A stretch of DNA of 7,613 bases, taken from Spirochaeta sp. Lineage in GTDB: Bacteria; Spirochaetota; Spirochaetia; Sphaerochaetales; Sphaerochaetaceae. The position numbers and the translations under genes were made by a program. Below the pieces are notes generated by a model. The model was not told the origin of the DNA. It did not search any database and saw nothing but the letters and a program-made list of their open reading frames with translations. Location of the stretch: contig JAIMZO010000067.1 of NCBI GenBank assembly GCA_020054965.1, positions 1 through 7,613 on the forward strand, in the 5' to 3' direction. This document shows, one piece after another, positions 6,230-7,613 of the stretch (the stretch's first letter is position 1; every line of letters starts with the position of its first letter).

Positions 6230-6413
6230 GTACTCATTACCGATATGACCAATTAATCCCAAATACATCAAGTTCGTGATTGTTTCATCCTTGCATCCAT
6301 GGCAAGACATCCTTGCTGGTTCGTTTCTTTGGAAGATTCTTGATGAAGGGATTGCTGAACAAATCATATGCACATTGTATGGACAGCCTAGCTGGTTCCA
6401 CAAGGGTTTGCCC

Positions 6414-7454
6414 CTACTCTTTTATGCGATACGTTTCATCTGTAAGGAAATATCTGAGTTCACCATCAGATGCTTTTTCGCTGAGTACCACTTCCTTGTC
6501 ATCGGTGAGGAATACTGCTTGTACGCCGTCAAGGCTGTTGATCAGGTCCATGCCCTTCTCATACCCCAACGCATAGACACTGGTGGAAAGTGCATCTGCC
6601 AGGAAAGAACTTTGGGTGATGATACTTACACTGGTGAAATCACTTTCTACAGGAAACCCGGTCGTGGTGTCCAGGATATGATGGTATATTTCCCCTTCAA
6701 GCTCGAGGAATCGCTCATATGGTCCACTGGTAACCAAGGAGGTATCATCGAGCTCCACAATCATCACATAGGCACCCCGGCCATCATCTGGGTCCTGAAT
6801 CCCAATTCTCCAGAGGGATCCATCAACCTTCCTTCCCAGCGTCAGGACATTTCCCCCGAGATTCACGATTGCCTTATCAACTCCATGATCAAGAAGAATT
6901 TGCTTTACCTCATCAGCTGCATATCCTTTGGCGATACCTCCAAGGTCGAGCGCCATTCCCTCTACGGGCAGATATACTTCACGCGTTTCCGGCTCTAGGA
7001 TGACTTTGGTGTAGTCAACCAAGGGAAGCAAGGCTGCAATCTCCTCATCGGGAGGTCTTCTCGCATTTTCCCCACCAATGTCCCAGGCTTGTACCAGAGG
7101 AGCAATGGTCGGGTCGAATGCCCCCTCACTCAGGCGGGCTATCTCAAGTGCTTTCCCTATTACTGCAAAGGTATCAGGAGAAACCTGTACGGCTTCCTTA
7201 CCGGCATTGGCATTCACCAAGGCAATCTCACTGGAGTCTGTGTGAAGGCTCATATGGTTCTCTATCTCCCTGATCCGGTCAAAGGCAGCAGAGAACGCTT
7301 CCTCACTGGGGTGGTCGTAGATGGTAATCGTGCAGACGGTTCCCAGCATGAGAAAACTCTGCGACTCTGGTTCGGGCGCAGGTTTGTCGCAGGATACGAA
7401 CAACAAAGAGATCCCTATAAGTAATATTGAGAGTAACGGTATTCGGTATTTCAT
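6414..7454 (-). CDS. apbE: FAD:protein FMN transferase, lipoprotein (ApbE/Ftp)
   Basis: 346 residues. It uses FAD to attach FMN covalently to a Thr/Ser of flavoproteins such as the Rnf/Nqr subunits, on the outer face of the inner membrane; some spirochaete relatives (Treponema Ftp) can also hydrolyse [23 protein letters not shown] is a lipoprotein signal ending in the lipobox FVS-C22, with Phe at -3 as spirochaete lipoboxes tolerate; the linker [10 protein letters not shown] follows. Family motifs in order: [13 protein letters not shown] (35-47), [15 protein letters not shown] (113-127), [16 protein letters not shown] (168-183), [13 protein letters not shown] (195-207), [12 protein letters not shown] (258-269, with the H-x-x-D-x-x-T-G signature) and [12 protein letters not shown] (286-297), whose D287 and T291 are probable magnesium ligands. 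All are intact. No Rnf or Nqr target is in the window. A TAG three codons upstream rules out a longer start. The start lacks a good Shine-Dalgarno sequence and sits very close to the predicted promoter. Confidence 0.95.
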   Translation of the reverse strand: MKYRIPLLSILLIGISLLFVSCDKPAPEPESQSFLMLGTVCTITIYDHPSEEAFSAAFDRIREIENHMSLHTDSSEIALVNANAGKEAVQVSPDTFAVIGKALEIARLSEGAFDPTIAPLVQAWDIGGENARRPPDEEIAALLPLVDYTKVILEPETREVYLPVEGMALDLGGIAKGYAADEVKQILLDHGVDKAIVNLGGNVLTLGRKVDGSLWRIGIQDPDDGRGAYVMIVELDDTSLVTSGPYERFLELEGEIYHHILDTTTGFPVESDFTSVSIITQSSFLADALSTSVYALGYEKGMDLINSLDGVQAVFLTDDKEVVLSEKASDGELRYFLTDETYRIKE

Positions 7455-7466
7455 ATATAGCTAGGC

Positions 7467-7495
7467 ATTATGATAAAAACAACAGGAAGTTGCAA
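7467..7495 (-). promoter_or_regulatory. Promoter of apbE, predicting an almost leaderless mRNA
   Basis: On the minus strand TTGCAA (7495-7490) and CATAAT (7472-7467) are 17 bases apart, matching four and five of six consensus bases. Only 12 bases separate the -10 box from the apbE ATG, so the transcript would begin about five bases before the start codon. The -35 box lies in the palindrome GTTGCAAC. Confidence 0.55.
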
Positions 7496-7572
7496 CGCCT
7501 CAGCACAACAAGCAACAGGACGTCATGTATAGAAAAAGACGACCTCAAGATTTCATTTAGCAATTACAGTGA

Positions 7573-7613
7573 TCAGTTCAGCAGAGCGCTTTCATCCACC
7601 TGGGCATCAACGG
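7573..7613 (-). CDS. Possible C-terminal end of an unidentified gene
   Basis: One minus-strand frame entering from the right edge reads VDAQVDESALLN and stops at TGA (7575-7573). The other two minus frames are stopped within this stretch. The piece is too short to identify, and its coding status rests only on an open frame and plausible codons. If real, it ends about 120 bases upstream of apbE. Confidence 0.3.
   Translation of the reverse strand, partial: VDAQVDESALLN

Larger units (their letters stand above)
6155..6413. other. Unassigned gap between apbE and dpaL
   Basis: These 259 bases separate two minus-strand genes. The part next to dpaL (about 6165-6260) is A/T-rich and holds the likely dpaL promoter. 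The part next to apbE (about 6270-6410) has a more gene-like composition, and short open frames exist on both strands. None gives a protein I recognise, and none has a ribosome binding site. A nine-base direct repeat, CATCCTTGC at 6286-6294 and 6308-6316, flanks the centre of a small inverted repeat. No convincing terminator for apbE was found. Confidence 0.5.

Noticed and set aside
6276..6998. 240-codon open frame on the plus strand
   Set aside because: Most of it is antisense to the clearly coding apbE. It has no ribosome binding site and no recognisable motifs.
1..7613. Search for defence islands, CRISPR arrays, phage genes, tRNAs or a complete insertion sequence
   Set aside because: No repeat-spacer pattern, transposase, integrase, nuclease module or tRNA-like fold could be supported.

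Overview
The window looks like part of an anaerobic, free-living spirochaete chromosome of the Sphaerochaeta type. This is inference from gene content and protein style: a lysine 2,3-aminomutase with beta-lysine acetyltransferase, a lipoprotein ApbE/Ftp, sugar ABC-permease/beta-galactosidase remnants, and a MalT/LuxR-type regulator remnant. No rRNA or other marker is present to prove it. There are four sound complete genes, two genes cut by the window edges, and an unusual amount of gene decay.

Left part (1-750, mostly minus strand). The 5' end of a GH2 beta-galactosidase gene (lacZ) runs off the left edge. Just upstream, spaced as in an operon, lies the last ~75 codons of a MalG-type sugar ABC permease. 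Near position 652 this fragment abuts, back to back, the last ~31 codons of a LuxR-type DNA-binding domain on the plus strand. Both genes are missing their 5' parts. The simplest reading is a deletion across a divergent regulator/sugar-uptake locus that removed the promoters and the upstream transport genes.

Positions 751-1649. A small exported, probably outer-membrane beta-barrel protein is broken by a single-base frameshift near 1205-1224; its natural C-terminus ending in Phe is in another frame. A terminator-like hairpin with a T run follows, then a strong extended -10 promoter and a leader of about 120 bases.

Positions 1650-3823 (plus). kamA (ablA) and ablB form a tight two-gene operon. 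Lysine 2,3-aminomutase makes beta-lysine from lysine, and AblB acetylates it to N-epsilon-acetyl-beta-lysine, a compatible solute. This implies adaptation to salt or osmotic stress.

Positions 3824-4883. Directly behind ablB is a wrecked sodium:solute symporter gene: its 5' part is missing, an in-frame TAG sits in the family signature, and a one-base deletion lies in a T/C homopolymer. A perfect inverted repeat ends the plus-strand transcription unit and faces the convergent dpaL.

Positions 4910-7613 (minus). dpaL encodes a PLP-dependent diaminopropionate ammonia-lyase that converts 2,3-diaminopropionate to pyruvate and ammonia. An unassigned 259-base gap follows, then apbE, a lipoprotein FAD:protein FMN transferase whose best promoter predicts an almost leaderless mRNA. 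The last 41 bases may hold the tail of another minus-strand gene.

I see no defence system, CRISPR array, tRNA, complete insertion sequence or phage gene. The most distinctive observations are the acetyl-beta-lysine operon and three separate decay events within about 5 kb around it.
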